Assembly: GCA_947168365.1 (NCBI GenBank)
Contig: CAMVLO010000034.1
Span: 1 to 46,439, forward strand
DNA length: 46,439 bases
Direction: 5' to 3'
Source of the DNA: UBA3824 sp017541145
GTDB lineage: Bacteria > Bacteroidota > Bacteroidia > Bacteroidales > UBA3824
Part shown: in pieces, positions 36,901-44,605 of the stretch
How the letters are laid out: each line of letters opens with the position of its first letter
Position numbering within the stretch: position 1 is the first letter of the stretch
Notes under the pieces: generated by a model
The model's input: the letters and a program-made list of their open reading frames with translations, nothing else
What the model was told of the DNA's origin: nothing
The model's database searches: none
Position numbers and translations under genes: made by a program

Positions 36901-37114
36901 CGTATCGCCTAACCCGATAGCAAACGATGCAACGGTTTCTATCGAAGACTCAGAAAACTTTGAACACAGCTTGCGAATTGTCAATATTATGGGTAAGGTT
37001 ATTGAAGTCCGCACATTCAACGGTAACAGTACTTCCATAAACTTGAGCGCATATCCTACCGGCACTTATCTGATAAGTGTTGATGGTATCGGAGTAAAGG
37101 TGATTAGGAAGTAA
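30995..37114 (+). CDS. Giant T9SS-secreted adhesin-like protein with beta-helix repeats
   Basis: 2039 residues. Signal peptide (ends VAWAQ), a Listeria-Bacteroides (InlB B / Flg_new) repeat at about 200-268, then four long modules starting near 270, 577, 923 and 1291. Each module opens with a conserved block (EALEAWVDGSTLxLLxDVE, TLDLNGHGI) and continues into glycine-rich beta-helix repeats of the form GGTITGN. A second B-repeat pair at about 1606-1740, an Ig-like region and a type A T9SS sorting domain (VRVSPNPIAND, GTYLISVDGIGVKVIRK) end it. The domain order says cell-surface or released binding protein. Modules 3 and 4 are nearly identical over short DNA stretches. An OmpA-family gene follows after 19 bases. 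Confidence 0.88.
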   Translation: MLKKILTTFAFIMLWCLSTVAWAQTKTLNLNEGKITIRSDGYTQGNAGGHTENDKVSAVQYTGDYVLTGSCTANPALQIRNWSGEKMIVNITLDNASIIGDEWCSAFTVGGNADVDLYLTIKGNCKVSAYNHGAIQLFANTTLYVNITDTEGSTFSLESRYEPQNHPNYEVPSNYPNGVIIFERNGVVQDNKGNTLNKSYVIFNTNGGSSVKTQEVESGQKATKPANPTKEGKSFAGWYADADCTTEFDFNTAITEAVTNVYAKWEDPAVASVINGTTTTRYSTFAEALEAWVDGSTLTLLADVEISDQIYVTGEKTFDLNGFGLRQTATPKTIFYIDGEANKLTIEDSNPTRTGGTTRPEGIAGGYITGGTGYQAGNYKRGGAILIDNFGYCKMTGGTLTGNTADFGGAVQFWKGTFEMVGGTITGNSVAESNTYHGGGAVWAETETATFILGGTADIYGNNGDGGYADGQVMVYAARLTISGGSPKVHNSAGKRNLLLYDRDGSYPKVNFTGALSSDAIIYVWATNAFSIFTDGIPDNSAAYSYVNYFVSEDPDRNVVVDHPTHQLAFANASYVASISNSETTVYYQTLEAAVTDWVDGTILHLLNDVETESTINVSAGDHTLDLNGHALKKTGSSGSVLFVGTGANLELVDNHSDGPVHYYTPNKSGLATLSETETEYSFTGGYITGGIGSTGNYGGRKVGGGVNVDGGTFTMNGGTIFGNGKHEQWYTGGAVQVTGDGESKGVFTMNGGALIGNAAQFGGAIEVISYKPYGHGPAECTINGGEIKHNTVPNENSAYSAIRLCINEYAADLNINGGIITENFGPGGAIGGGNFSISGSPVVRGNFNGDKECNLNLKYGIINVTGALGEDAIVGVTMETPGVFTSSENTALNDLSKFFSDDETYVVKKNDDGQLELYIPPVASVTVDGTTTVYTNFAAALEAWVDGSTLQLLSDIETVNTIVAPSGTLTLDLNGHGILMTGGKTVLQVGNSDDPTTNLTMIDSDPNRVHYVTLENYVAKSVADDGTESITDGTGTVKITGGYIAGGQTGLYCVGNRSGETYQAGAGIYVGRATFTMKAGTIIGNKTTGSGGGLHVGGIDSHAIMDGGRICYNCSNSGGAVNIGINGWISHQPGVGKFTMNGGLIDSNYALAQQAGYGGAFRINNGKLHLNGGSIINNKTAGTAVAGILYDHKGGCEGNINYIYVSGNAVLKDNYNANGICNIYLTDGAYITVEGEMGEDASIGVSMQTPGVFTNSTNTDYNDITKFFNDDELYIVRKNDDGQLKLAIAPVATIIASDGTTTEYETLEEALDAWVDGSTLKLIRDVKPTSTITVPSGTLTLDLNGHGILRTGEGSVISVPTDATLNIEDNDNSVHYITLEDYYAVSVSKVGTEVTPVEGTGVVKVIGGYIAGGYYPGSGATPAGAGLHVEGTVNMSGGTIIGNRTENYSGGGIATSYNGSVSLSGDAQVIYNKALGWGGAIYNLGSLSVSDEVAIMHNYGFSAIHQYTSMSISGSPQIYDNVATYTGRGIRVEQKLSIVGPLTGAKISVCLNNIGDQTQSREGQLTLTSEYIDANTAAQFVCENDGESGFTIVRKGQELWVTTGYSVNYFANGGEGTTVDENNPYEKNSTATILENAFTTTEGIQFANWNTKEDGSGDTYKPGDSYKVIGNLTLYAQWKRTTYTFTVTANNSEGGTVEVYGDDIIKNEDGTYTVEPGTEIIIKATAAEGYILSSWSNGAEVNEDGTIKVVVTGAVNIVANFGRPFVMATNHKAEAADSEVQNGFEIYTYGYCNGSSYRLKYYLSVGEPDQYKVEFDDNRFTDVDWTYLTTIGNEGTIDLNIPADLTTGDYSMKVFFRNSEFLAFESDPIIVSFHVNLPETYTVPLYENVIAVVNTCECLTDIQWYHRDNSNAAWQAISGATDYYYRQVGGLTGEYFISTKMNGVSTYTCPQTDVKTLYGAPKKVATVRVSPNPIANDATVSIEDSENFEHSLRIVNIMGKVIEVRTFNGNSTSINLSAYPTGTYLISVDGIGVKVIRK

Positions 37115-37133
37115 ACATGTTAAACACTAATAA

Positions 37134-38564
37134 ATGAAAGTATATATGAAAAATAAACGTATAATAACCGTCTTCACAGCTGTAGCATTGTCCATCACGG
37201 GCAGTGCTCAGCAATACGAAGACAACAACTATATAGGAATTAATTTCGGTGGCGGACTTAATTCATTGGTTTATGATGCCGCAAATGGAGACAAAAATGC
37301 AGGTGGTGGCATCGAAACCGGTTTGTTCTTTGAACATTTCTTTACCGATAACATCGGTTTGGGCGTAGGTCTGCAATATTCATTGGCGCATGCCTCAGCA
37401 GTCTACAACTACGAAGAGAAAACCACCGGACTTATTCACCCAAGCAACCCGAACCTTAGTTTCGACCTCAACACAACATACAACAACTGGAAAGAGCGTC
37501 AAAGCGTTAGCATTCTAAGCATACCTGTAGAGTGCTTATATCGTAAGTCAATCAATGACAAATGGGACTTCATTGGAGGCTTAGGTCTTTCGCTCGATAT
37601 GCATGTCGGCGGTAAGTACGAAGCCAAAGACGGCAGCTACACACTCTCCGGTACATACCCTGCTCTCGGTACGTATGTAGTAAGCGATATGCCGGAACAT
37701 GGTTTTACTACATACGATGACGTTTTCGATGCTAAATTTGAAAACAAAACCAAAATCGGTAGCAGCCTGATTGCCGATGCCGGAGTACGTACTAAACTCA
37801 AAGATCATTGGGGATTGTACATGGGTCTATATTTTGGCTACGGATTCACCAACATCATAGACGAATCAAAATCAACCCCTATGCTCGTAATCAACGAGAT
37901 AAACCCGACACAGATTGATTACGCCGGCTCGTTCAACTCTCAAGCAACCGACAAACTGCATACAGTTCGCTTTGGAGTGAAAGTGGCAGTAGATTTCGGT
38001 TGGAATAAGGGTACAAAAAAGGTAGTAGAGCAAAAGCCCGCAGTAGACAACGAGGCAGAACGTCTTGCCGCAGAGAAAGCAGAAGCCGAACGCTTAGCTA
38101 AACAGAAAGCTGAAGAAGAACGACTTGCAGCAGAGAAGGCTGCTCGAGAAAAAGCAGCTGCCGACAGTGTTGCTCAAGCCAAGATTGTTGCTGAGCAAAC
38201 AAAAGCTGAAGCCGAGAATCTCCTCAAGAACATCAATGCTACAGTATACTTTGGTAGTGGAGGTTCCAACATCACACTCGATGACAAGACCAATGCAGCT
38301 ATCCAAGCTATCTGTAAAGCAATGAATGCCGATAGAAGTCTCAAGATTGTCATCGCGGGTCACACCGACAATACGGGTTCATTGGAGGCAAACATGAAGT
38401 GCGGTCAGAAACGCGCCGAGGCTCTGCGCGATTATATGGTTAAATTAGGTGCACCTGCTGAAAACATCGAGTGCGAAAGCAAAGGTCCGAACGAACCGAT
38501 TGCCGACAACAAAACCGCAGCAGGACGCTCTAAAAATCGTCGCGCTTCTGTAACCTTCAAGTAG
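37134..38564 (+). CDS. OmpA-family outer-membrane protein
   Basis: 476 residues. Signal peptide (from MKNKRIITVF, so an internal ATG at 37146 is the more likely start), an N-terminal barrel (about 25-290), then a charged Ala/Glu/Lys helix (EAERLAAEKAEAERLAKQKA pattern, about 300-360). The C-terminal OmpA domain follows (IVIAGHTDNTGSLEANM, RRASVTF) and binds peptidoglycan through its Asp and Arg residues. It links the outer membrane to the wall. Placed right after the giant adhesin with a 19-base gap, it may help anchor or display it. Its terminator follows closely. Confidence 0.9.
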   Translation: MKVYMKNKRIITVFTAVALSITGSAQQYEDNNYIGINFGGGLNSLVYDAANGDKNAGGGIETGLFFEHFFTDNIGLGVGLQYSLAHASAVYNYEEKTTGLIHPSNPNLSFDLNTTYNNWKERQSVSILSIPVECLYRKSINDKWDFIGGLGLSLDMHVGGKYEAKDGSYTLSGTYPALGTYVVSDMPEHGFTTYDDVFDAKFENKTKIGSSLIADAGVRTKLKDHWGLYMGLYFGYGFTNIIDESKSTPMLVINEINPTQIDYAGSFNSQATDKLHTVRFGVKVAVDFGWNKGTKKVVEQKPAVDNEAERLAAEKAEAERLAKQKAEEERLAAEKAAREKAAADSVAQAKIVAEQTKAEAENLLKNINATVYFGSGGSNITLDDKTNAAIQAICKAMNADRSLKIVIAGHTDNTGSLEANMKCGQKRAEALRDYMVKLGAPAENIECESKGPNEPIADNKTAAGRSKNRRASVTFK

Positions 38565-38601
38565 GTTATTAAAGAGCATTTTTAGAGTAGATTTTTTTTA
38601 G

Positions 38602-38644
38602 ATTTGGCGAGTTTTTCAAAAAATAACTCGCCAAATTTGTTTTT
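38602..38644 (+). terminator. Terminator after the OmpA-family gene
   Basis: Perfect 12-base arms ATTTGGCGAGTT and AACTCGCCAAAT, then a T-rich run (TTGTTTTTT). Confidence 0.9.
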
Positions 38645-38832
38645 TATATGGTCTTTTTTCCCTTTTTTTTAACATGACCATTGTTTTAAATTGTAGAAAT
38701 ATCATGTGTCTTATTTTTCTCATCCCAATTTTTTTGTAGCGGAGAAAATCAAAAAATAAATCCTCTAAAAATTTATACATCATTATGTTTATATTTATGC
38801 AATATTATTTTTAGAGAAAATAGATAAAAAAA

Positions 38833-38864
38833 TTTTGTTTAGTCGGAATTGTTCTTTATATTTG
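38833..38864 (+). promoter_or_regulatory. Promoter of the leucine operon
   Basis: TTTTG (38833-38837), 19-bp gap, TATATTTG (38857-38864): a full consensus. The start would be near 38870, about 24 bases before the leader peptide ATG. Confidence 0.75.
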
Positions 38865-38893
38865 CCACCGATTTATTGAAAATTCTACTTACG

Positions 38894-38962
38894 ATGTTAG
38901 CAAACACACACATCATTTCGCTACTAGTCATTAAAATTATTCTCCTATCTCTAATTAGTTAG
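38894..38962 (+). CDS. Leucine-operon leader peptide
   Basis: 22 codons, too short for routine gene calls, ATG 38894 to TAG 38960-38962. Thirteen of 22 residues are Leu, Ile or Val (five Leu, seven Ile or Val in codons 7-21 alone). It lies just downstream of the promoter and upstream of a terminator and leuA. This is the classical arrangement for transcription attenuation, in which ribosomes stalling at Leu/Ile/Val codons let the operon through. The TGTTAGCA overlapping its start can pair with TGCTAACA at 39003-39010, a candidate part of the competing fold. Confidence 0.72.
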   Translation: MLANTHIISLLVIKIILLSLIS

Positions 38963-39038
38963 GAGGATGTGAGACGGTGCGTTTGTATATGTAAACACAA
39001 AATGCTAACAACGGTAATAAAAACCTTGATAAAAAAAG

Positions 39039-39081
39039 CCCTTCTCGCATCAAGAATTAGTTTTGATGGAGAAGGGTTTTT
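39039..39081 (+). terminator. Attenuator terminator before leuA
   Basis: CCCTTCTC (39039-39046) pairs with GAGAAGGG (39069-39076), continued by CATCAA/TTGATG with one bulged base, then TTTTT. Fourteen paired bases between the leader peptide and leuA. The rest of 38565-39148 is AT-rich and otherwise empty. Confidence 0.85.
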
Positions 39082-39148
39082 CGTTTTATGGTTTTTTGAC
39101 ATTTAATTTGCAAAAAAATACTAAAATAACAAAAACATACACAATATT

Positions 39149-40660
39149 ATGGATAATAGAGTCTATATTTTCGACACGACATTGAGAGACGGTGAACAAG
39201 TACCCGGATGTCAGTTGAATACAGTAGAAAAAATTCAGGTTGCAAAACAACTTGAGGTTTTGGGCGTAGACGTTATTGAAGCAGGTTTCCCTGTATCAAG
39301 CCCCGGTGATTTTAATTCGGTTGTTGAAATTTCAAAAGCAGTAACTTGGCCGACTATCTGTGCGTTGACCCGTGCTGTTGAAAAGGATATTGATGTTGCA
39401 GCCGACGCTCTTAAATTTGCTAAGCGTAAGAGAATTCATACAGGTATCGGAACTTCGGATTCTCATATAAAATACAAGTTCAATTCCAACAGAGAAGAAA
39501 TTATCGAACGTGCTGTTAAGGCTGTTAAATATGCCAAAAGATATGTTGAGGATGTGGAATTCTATGCCGAAGATGCCGGTCGTACCGACAACGATTATCT
39601 TGCACGTGTTGTAGAAGCTGTAATCAAAGCAGGTGCTACAGTTGTTAATATTCCGGATACCAACGGTTATTGTTTGCCGGCTGATTTCGGTGCTAAAATC
39701 AAATATTTGTTTGAGCATGTTGACGGTATCGAAAAAGCAATTATTTCTACTCACTGTCACAACGATTTGGGTATGGCTACTGCAAATACTATGGCGGGAG
39801 TTTTGAACGGTGCGCGTCAGGTGGAAGTTACAATCAACGGTATCGGTGAACGTGCAGGTAATACTTCGTTGGAAGAGATTGCTATGATTATTAAATGTCA
39901 TCATGATCTCGATCTTACTACAAATATCAATACTCAGAAGATTTATCCTACCAGCCGTATGGTTTCGAGCTTGATGAATATGCCTGTTCAACCTAACAAA
40001 GCTGTTGTCGGTCGCAACGCATTTGCTCATTCTTCCGGTATTCATCAGGATGGCGTTTTGAAAAACAAGAGTACATACGAAATTATGGATCCTCATGATG
40101 TAGGTATCGATGATAATGCAATTGTTCTTACTGCCAGAAGCGGTCGTGCTGCTATGAAATACAGACTCGGTGTTTTGGGTTACGACAAGTTTACCCCAGA
40201 ACAAGTGGATGCTATTTATGCTAAATTCTTGAATCTCGCCGATAAGAAAAAAGAAATCAATGATGATGATTTGTTGATTCTTGCCGGTGTTGATACCAAG
40301 GAAAGTCATCATATCAAATTGGAATATTTGCAGGTTGTGAGCGGTGTAAATGTGCGTCAGGTTGCAAGTATCGGAATCAGTATTTCCGGCGAACAGTTTG
40401 AGGCAGCTGCTTCGGGCAACGGTCCTGTTGATGCTTCTATCAACGCTTTGAAAAAAATTATCAACCGTAAGATGACTCTCAAGGAAATGACAATTCAATC
40501 GATAAGTAAAGGCAGCGATGATGTTTGTAAAGTTCATGTGCAAGTAGAGCACGATGGAATTCTTTACTACGGATTTTGCGCCAATACTGATATTGTTGCT
40601 GCAACTGTTGAGGCTTATATCGATTGTATAAATAAATTTGTAGCAAAAAAAGAGAAATAA
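39149..40660 (+). CDS. leuA: 2-isopropylmalate synthase
   Basis: 503 residues. The N-terminal IFDTTLRDGEQVPGCQ is the HMGL-like synthase motif, STHCHNDLGMATAN holds the metal-binding His pair, and GAGNTSLEE-type sequence (GERAGNTSLEEIAM) follows. The C-terminal LeuA dimer domain (from about 380) is the leucine-sensing part, with the GNGPVDASINAL motif. It makes 2-isopropylmalate from 2-oxoisovalerate and acetyl-CoA, the first step of leucine synthesis. It is the first structural gene after the attenuator, and leuC follows at 31 bases. Confidence 0.95.
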   Translation: MDNRVYIFDTTLRDGEQVPGCQLNTVEKIQVAKQLEVLGVDVIEAGFPVSSPGDFNSVVEISKAVTWPTICALTRAVEKDIDVAADALKFAKRKRIHTGIGTSDSHIKYKFNSNREEIIERAVKAVKYAKRYVEDVEFYAEDAGRTDNDYLARVVEAVIKAGATVVNIPDTNGYCLPADFGAKIKYLFEHVDGIEKAIISTHCHNDLGMATANTMAGVLNGARQVEVTINGIGERAGNTSLEEIAMIIKCHHDLDLTTNINTQKIYPTSRMVSSLMNMPVQPNKAVVGRNAFAHSSGIHQDGVLKNKSTYEIMDPHDVGIDDNAIVLTARSGRAAMKYRLGVLGYDKFTPEQVDAIYAKFLNLADKKKEINDDDLLILAGVDTKESHHIKLEYLQVVSGVNVRQVASIGISISGEQFEAAASGNGPVDASINALKKIINRKMTLKEMTIQSISKGSDDVCKVHVQVEHDGILYYGFCANTDIVAATVEAYIDCINKFVAKKEK

Positions 40661-40691
40661 ACAATCATCAAATATTACTAAATTAATCATA

Positions 40692-42092
40692 ATGAATACA
40701 TTATTTGATAAAATATGGGATTCGCATGTTGTTTCTATTGTAGAAGACGGCCCAACCCAACTCTATATAGACAGACTTTATTGCCATGAGGTTACCAGTC
40801 CGCAGGCTTTTGACGGTTTGAGAGCTCGCGGTCTTAAATGTTTTCGTCCTGACCATATTTACTGTATGCCTGACCACAATACTCCTACTCATGATCAGGA
40901 CAAACCGATTGAAGATCCTGTTTCAAGAAAACAAGTAGATGCTTTGGCTCGTAATGCAGAAGAATTCGGTCTTACTCATTTCGGTATGATGAACAAGAAA
41001 AACGGTATCATTCATGTTGTTGGTCCTGAAAGAGGTCTTTCGTTGCCGGGCATGACTATTGTTTGCGGTGATTCTCATACCTCAACTCACGGAGCTGTCG
41101 GTGCTGTTGCTTTCGGTATCGGAACTTCTGAAGTTGAGATGGTTATGGCGTCTGAATGTATACTTCAGCAGAAACCAAAAAGTATGCGTATCACTGTCAA
41201 CGGTAAACTTCAAAAAGGTGTTACTGCCAAGGATATTGCATTGTATTTGATGTCACAACTTACAACATCGGGTGCTACAGGATATTTTGTAGAATATTCA
41301 GGTGATGCAATTCGCAATCTTACGATGGAAGGTCGTCTTACACTTTGCAATCTTTCGATAGAAATGGGTGCGCGTGGCGGTTTTATTGCTCCTGATGAGG
41401 TAACATTTGAGTATCTCAAAGGTCGCGAGTATGCACCGAAAGGCAAAGATTGGGACAATGCAGTTGCTTATTGGAAAACATTGAAATCCGGCGATGATGC
41501 TGTTTTCGATAAAGAATTGGTTTTCAAGGCTGAAGATATTGAACCGAGAGTTACATACGGAACAAATCCGGGCATGGGTATCGGTATTACTCAAACTATT
41601 CCCGGCGTTGAAACTTTTGATGAGGCAGGTAAAAAAAGTTATCTCAAGAGTTTGGATTACATGGGATTTAAACCCGGTGAAAAACTTTTGGGCAAAAAAG
41701 TTGACTATGTATTTTTAGGAGCTTGTACCAACGGTCGTATCGAAGATTTCCGTGCATTTGCCGATATCGTAAAAAAATCAGGTAAAAAGAAAGCTGAAAA
41801 TGTAATTGCATGGCTTGTACCCGGATCGTGGCTTGTGGATGAGGAAATTCGCAAAGAAGGTCTTGATAAGGTTTTGAATGAAGCCGGTTTTGAAATTCGT
41901 CAGCCGGGATGTTCTGCATGTTTGGCTATGAACGATGACAAGATTCCGGCGGGAAAACTTTCGGTTTCTACATCAAATCGTAATTTTGAGGGTCGTCAAG
42001 GTCAGGGTGCCCGTACTATTTTGGCATCTCCGTTGGTGGCTGCTGCGGCTGCTGTTACCGGTGTGATTACAGACCCGCGTGAATTTCTTTAA
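40692..42092 (+). CDS. leuC: 3-isopropylmalate dehydratase, large subunit
   Basis: 466 residues. It matches the aconitase-like family: VCGDSHTSTHGA, the first cluster cysteine in LGACTNGR, the other two in QPGCSACLAMN, and the end RTILASPLVAAAAAVTG. These bind the 4Fe-4S cluster that isomerises isopropylmalate. leuD follows after 21 bases, and the two form the enzyme. Confidence 0.95.
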   Translation: MNTLFDKIWDSHVVSIVEDGPTQLYIDRLYCHEVTSPQAFDGLRARGLKCFRPDHIYCMPDHNTPTHDQDKPIEDPVSRKQVDALARNAEEFGLTHFGMMNKKNGIIHVVGPERGLSLPGMTIVCGDSHTSTHGAVGAVAFGIGTSEVEMVMASECILQQKPKSMRITVNGKLQKGVTAKDIALYLMSQLTTSGATGYFVEYSGDAIRNLTMEGRLTLCNLSIEMGARGGFIAPDEVTFEYLKGREYAPKGKDWDNAVAYWKTLKSGDDAVFDKELVFKAEDIEPRVTYGTNPGMGIGITQTIPGVETFDEAGKKSYLKSLDYMGFKPGEKLLGKKVDYVFLGACTNGRIEDFRAFADIVKKSGKKKAENVIAWLVPGSWLVDEEIRKEGLDKVLNEAGFEIRQPGCSACLAMNDDKIPAGKLSVSTSNRNFEGRQGQGARTILASPLVAAAAAVTGVITDPREFL

Positions 42093-42113
42093 CCTTTTAA
42101 TTTTCTGAAAATT

Positions 42114-42716
42114 ATGAAACAAAAATTCGATGTCATAACAAGTACATGTATTCCGTTGCCGTTGGAAAATGTGGATACGGATCAAATTATTCCGGCTCGT
42201 TTCTTGAAAGCTACTACTCGTGAAGAAAGCTTTTTCGGTGACAACCTTTTTAGAGATTGGCGTTACAATTCTGATGGTAGTATCAACAAAAATTTTGTTT
42301 TGAACGATCCTACTTATTCCGGAACAATTCTCGTTGCCGGCAAAAATTTCGGTTCTGGTTCCAGCCGTGAACATGCCGCTTGGGCAATTGCAGGTTACGG
42401 TTTCAGAGTTGTTGTGTCAAGCTTTTTCGCTGATATCCACAAAAACAACGAACTGAATAATTTTGTATTGCCGGTTGTTGTAACCGAAGATTTCTTGGCT
42501 GAACTTTTCGATTCAATAAAAGCTAATCCGAAAACTGAAGTAAAAGTTGATTTGCCAAATCAGACTATCACAAATCTCGCTACCGGCAAATCTCAGCATT
42601 TTGATATCAATGGTTACAAAAAACATTGTCTTATCAACGGTTTGGACGATATTGATTATCTTTTGAGTGTAAAAGATAAAACCGAACAATACGAAAAAAC
42701 TGCTGCAAAATATTAA
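42114..42716 (+). CDS. leuD: 3-isopropylmalate dehydratase, small subunit
   Basis: 200 residues, the usual size. Motifs VDTDQIIPARFL (20-31), GKNFGSGSSREHAAWA and VSSFFADIHKNN are those of the swivelling small subunit of isopropylmalate isomerase. Directly after leuC. A strong hairpin with T-run ends or attenuates the transcript before the next gene. Confidence 0.95.
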   Translation: MKQKFDVITSTCIPLPLENVDTDQIIPARFLKATTREESFFGDNLFRDWRYNSDGSINKNFVLNDPTYSGTILVAGKNFGSGSSREHAAWAIAGYGFRVVVSSFFADIHKNNELNNFVLPVVVTEDFLAELFDSIKANPKTEVKVDLPNQTITNLATGKSQHFDINGYKKHCLINGLDDIDYLLSVKDKTEQYEKTAAKY

Positions 42717-42768
42717 TATTCAGTTTGTTTTTGTAAAAAGATAAACTGTTGAAATAAAAAAATATCGG

Positions 42769-42828
42769 AGGCTTTCTCTTGCCGGTTTCCTAAAAAATAT
42801 CGGGTAGGGCAGGAGATAGCCTTTTTTT
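42769..42828 (+). terminator. Terminator or attenuator between leuD and the next synthase
   Basis: AGGCT-T-TCTC-T-TGCC (42769-42783) pairs with GGCA-G-GAGA-T-AGCCT (42808-42822) with one mismatch and one wobble, then seven T's. It lies 39 bases before the next ATG. No consensus promoter is seen after it, so partial read-through or attenuation is possible. Confidence 0.75.
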
Positions 42829-42867
42829 ACAAATTATTTTGTTAACTAAGCTTCATACTACAAAAAA

Positions 42868-44382
42868 ATGGTAGAAATTCTTGATACAACATTGAGGGAC
42901 GGAGAGCAAACCGCCGGAGTCTCGTTCAACGCGCATGAAAAACTTACAATTGCGAGGTTGTTGCTTGACGAAATTCAGGTTGACAGAATAGAAGTGGCAT
43001 CTGCCCGGGTTTCTCAAGGCGAATTGAAAGCTTTTTCTGAAATTTGTTCATGGGCAGAAGATGTTGGTCATATCGAAAAAGTTGAAGCATTGGGATTTGT
43101 GGATCACGGAGTTTCTATTGATTGGATTGCAAATGCCGGCGGTAGAGTTATAAATCTTTTATCAAAAGGTTCGCTGCGACATGTTACAATGCAGTTGAAA
43201 AAAACACCGGAGGAGCATCTTTCTGACATCAAACATGATATAGAACTCGCCAAAAAACGAGGTCTTGATGTTAACTTGTATTTGGAAGATTGGAGCAACG
43301 GAATGAAAAATTCTCCTGATTATGTGTATTTTATGCTCGATAATCTTAAAGATTTTCCTATCGACCGTTTTATGTTGCCCGATACTTTGGGAATCCTTAC
43401 TCCTGATATTACAACACAGTTTTGTACTGACATCGTAAAAAAATATCCGCAATTGAAATTCGATTTTCATGCTCACAACGATTACGATATGGCAGTTGCA
43501 AATGTCTACGCTGCTCTAAAATCGGGTATTACAGGTATTCATACTACTGTAAACGGATTGGGAGAACGTGCCGGAAATGCGCCTTTGGCAAGTGTAATTG
43601 GAATTCTTAACGATCAGCTTGAAATCGATAATAATCTTAATGAGCATAGTTTAACACATATTTGTCACCTCGTAGAAACACTTTCCGGTGTAAGAATTCC
43701 GGACAACAAACCGATTGTCGGCGAATCAGTTTTTACTCAGACAAGCGGTGTACATGCCGACGGCGACAGCAAAGACAATTTGTATTTCAACAAACTTTTG
43801 CCCGAACGTTTTGGACGTGTGCGCAAATATGCTCTTGGAAAGATGTCAGGCAAAGCAAATATCAACAAAAATCTTGAAGAACTTGGTATTCATCTTTCGC
43901 CCGAGCAAACTAAACTTGTTACAAAACGTATTATTGAACTTGGTGACAAAAAAGAAAATGTTACAACAGAGGATCTTCCGTTTATAATTTCTGATGTTTT
44001 GCGCGGTTCTTTTGTGCAAGAAAACATCAAGATTATAAATTACAGTCTCAATTTAGCGTTGGGTCTAAAACCGGTTGCTACAGTTTTGATTTCAATACAT
44101 GGCAAAGAATACCAAGCGACCTCTCCGGGTGATGGACAGTATGATGCCTTTATGAAAGCACTTTGGAAAATATACAAAGAAGATTTAGGAAAAGAGCATC
44201 CGATACTTGTGGATTACAAAGTTTCAATTCCACCGGGCGGAAAAACCGATGCGTTGGTAGAAGCCAAAATTTCGTGGTCGAATAACGGACAAATTATTCA
44301 TACGCGCGGACTCGATGCCGATCAAACTGAGGCTGCAATCAAAGCCACAATTCGTATGCTTAATATTTGGGATAATATGTAG
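42868..44382 (+). CDS. cimA: Citramalate / 2-isopropylmalate synthase-like protein
   Basis: 504 residues of the HMGL/LeuA family. EILDTTLRDGEQTAG opens it, FHAHNDYDMAVANVYA carries the metal His pair, and GERAGNAPLAS follows. The C-terminal regulatory dimer domain contains GDGQYDAFMKAL. It differs clearly from leuA above. Bacteroidales leu clusters commonly carry such a second synthase, usually called (R)-citramalate synthase or a second LeuA, which would start isoleucine synthesis from pyruvate. The substrate cannot be fixed from motifs, so the symbol is provisional. It is separated from leuD by a terminator-like hairpin. The usual leuB is not next. Confidence 0.85.
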   Translation: MVEILDTTLRDGEQTAGVSFNAHEKLTIARLLLDEIQVDRIEVASARVSQGELKAFSEICSWAEDVGHIEKVEALGFVDHGVSIDWIANAGGRVINLLSKGSLRHVTMQLKKTPEEHLSDIKHDIELAKKRGLDVNLYLEDWSNGMKNSPDYVYFMLDNLKDFPIDRFMLPDTLGILTPDITTQFCTDIVKKYPQLKFDFHAHNDYDMAVANVYAALKSGITGIHTTVNGLGERAGNAPLASVIGILNDQLEIDNNLNEHSLTHICHLVETLSGVRIPDNKPIVGESVFTQTSGVHADGDSKDNLYFNKLLPERFGRVRKYALGKMSGKANINKNLEELGIHLSPEQTKLVTKRIIELGDKKENVTTEDLPFIISDVLRGSFVQENIKIINYSLNLALGLKPVATVLISIHGKEYQATSPGDGQYDAFMKALWKIYKEDLGKEHPILVDYKVSIPPGGKTDALVEAKISWSNNGQIIHTRGLDADQTEAAIKATIRMLNIWDNM

Positions 44383-44449
44383 TAAGAAAAGTGATATATC
44401 ATTTAAATTAAGTAAGGCATTAGATGTTCGTTCTCTAAAAGATGCTACA

Positions 44450-44605
44450 ATGGTTTTAGATATCAGTAATGCTTTTACTGAATTTAATGCTGCTTGGGCT
44501 GTTTTTAGAGGTTCGTATGAAGTAAAAAATATGACAAGTGAAGATAAAGAAATAATGAAAGAAATAGATCAGTTTATTAAAGATATTGAAAAGGAGGTAG
44601 AATGA
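44450..44605 (+). CDS. Short hypothetical fragment after cimA
   Basis: 51 codons from ATG 44450. The same frame is open upstream into the cimA end, and residues from about 44388 already look protein-like (SDISFKLSKALDVRSL), so this may be the tail of a longer gene cut off at the cimA junction. Acidic and lysine-rich helix. Its stop overlaps the next gene's start (ATGA). No family recognised. Confidence 0.5.
   Translation: MVLDISNAFTEFNAAWAVFRGSYEVKNMTSEDKEIMKEIDQFIKDIEKEVE

Noticed and set aside
39332..40690. 452-codon ORF antisense to leuA
   Set aside because: Long only because of biased codon use of leuA; Cys/Ile/Asn-rich sequence with no domain, on the opposite strand of a clear gene.
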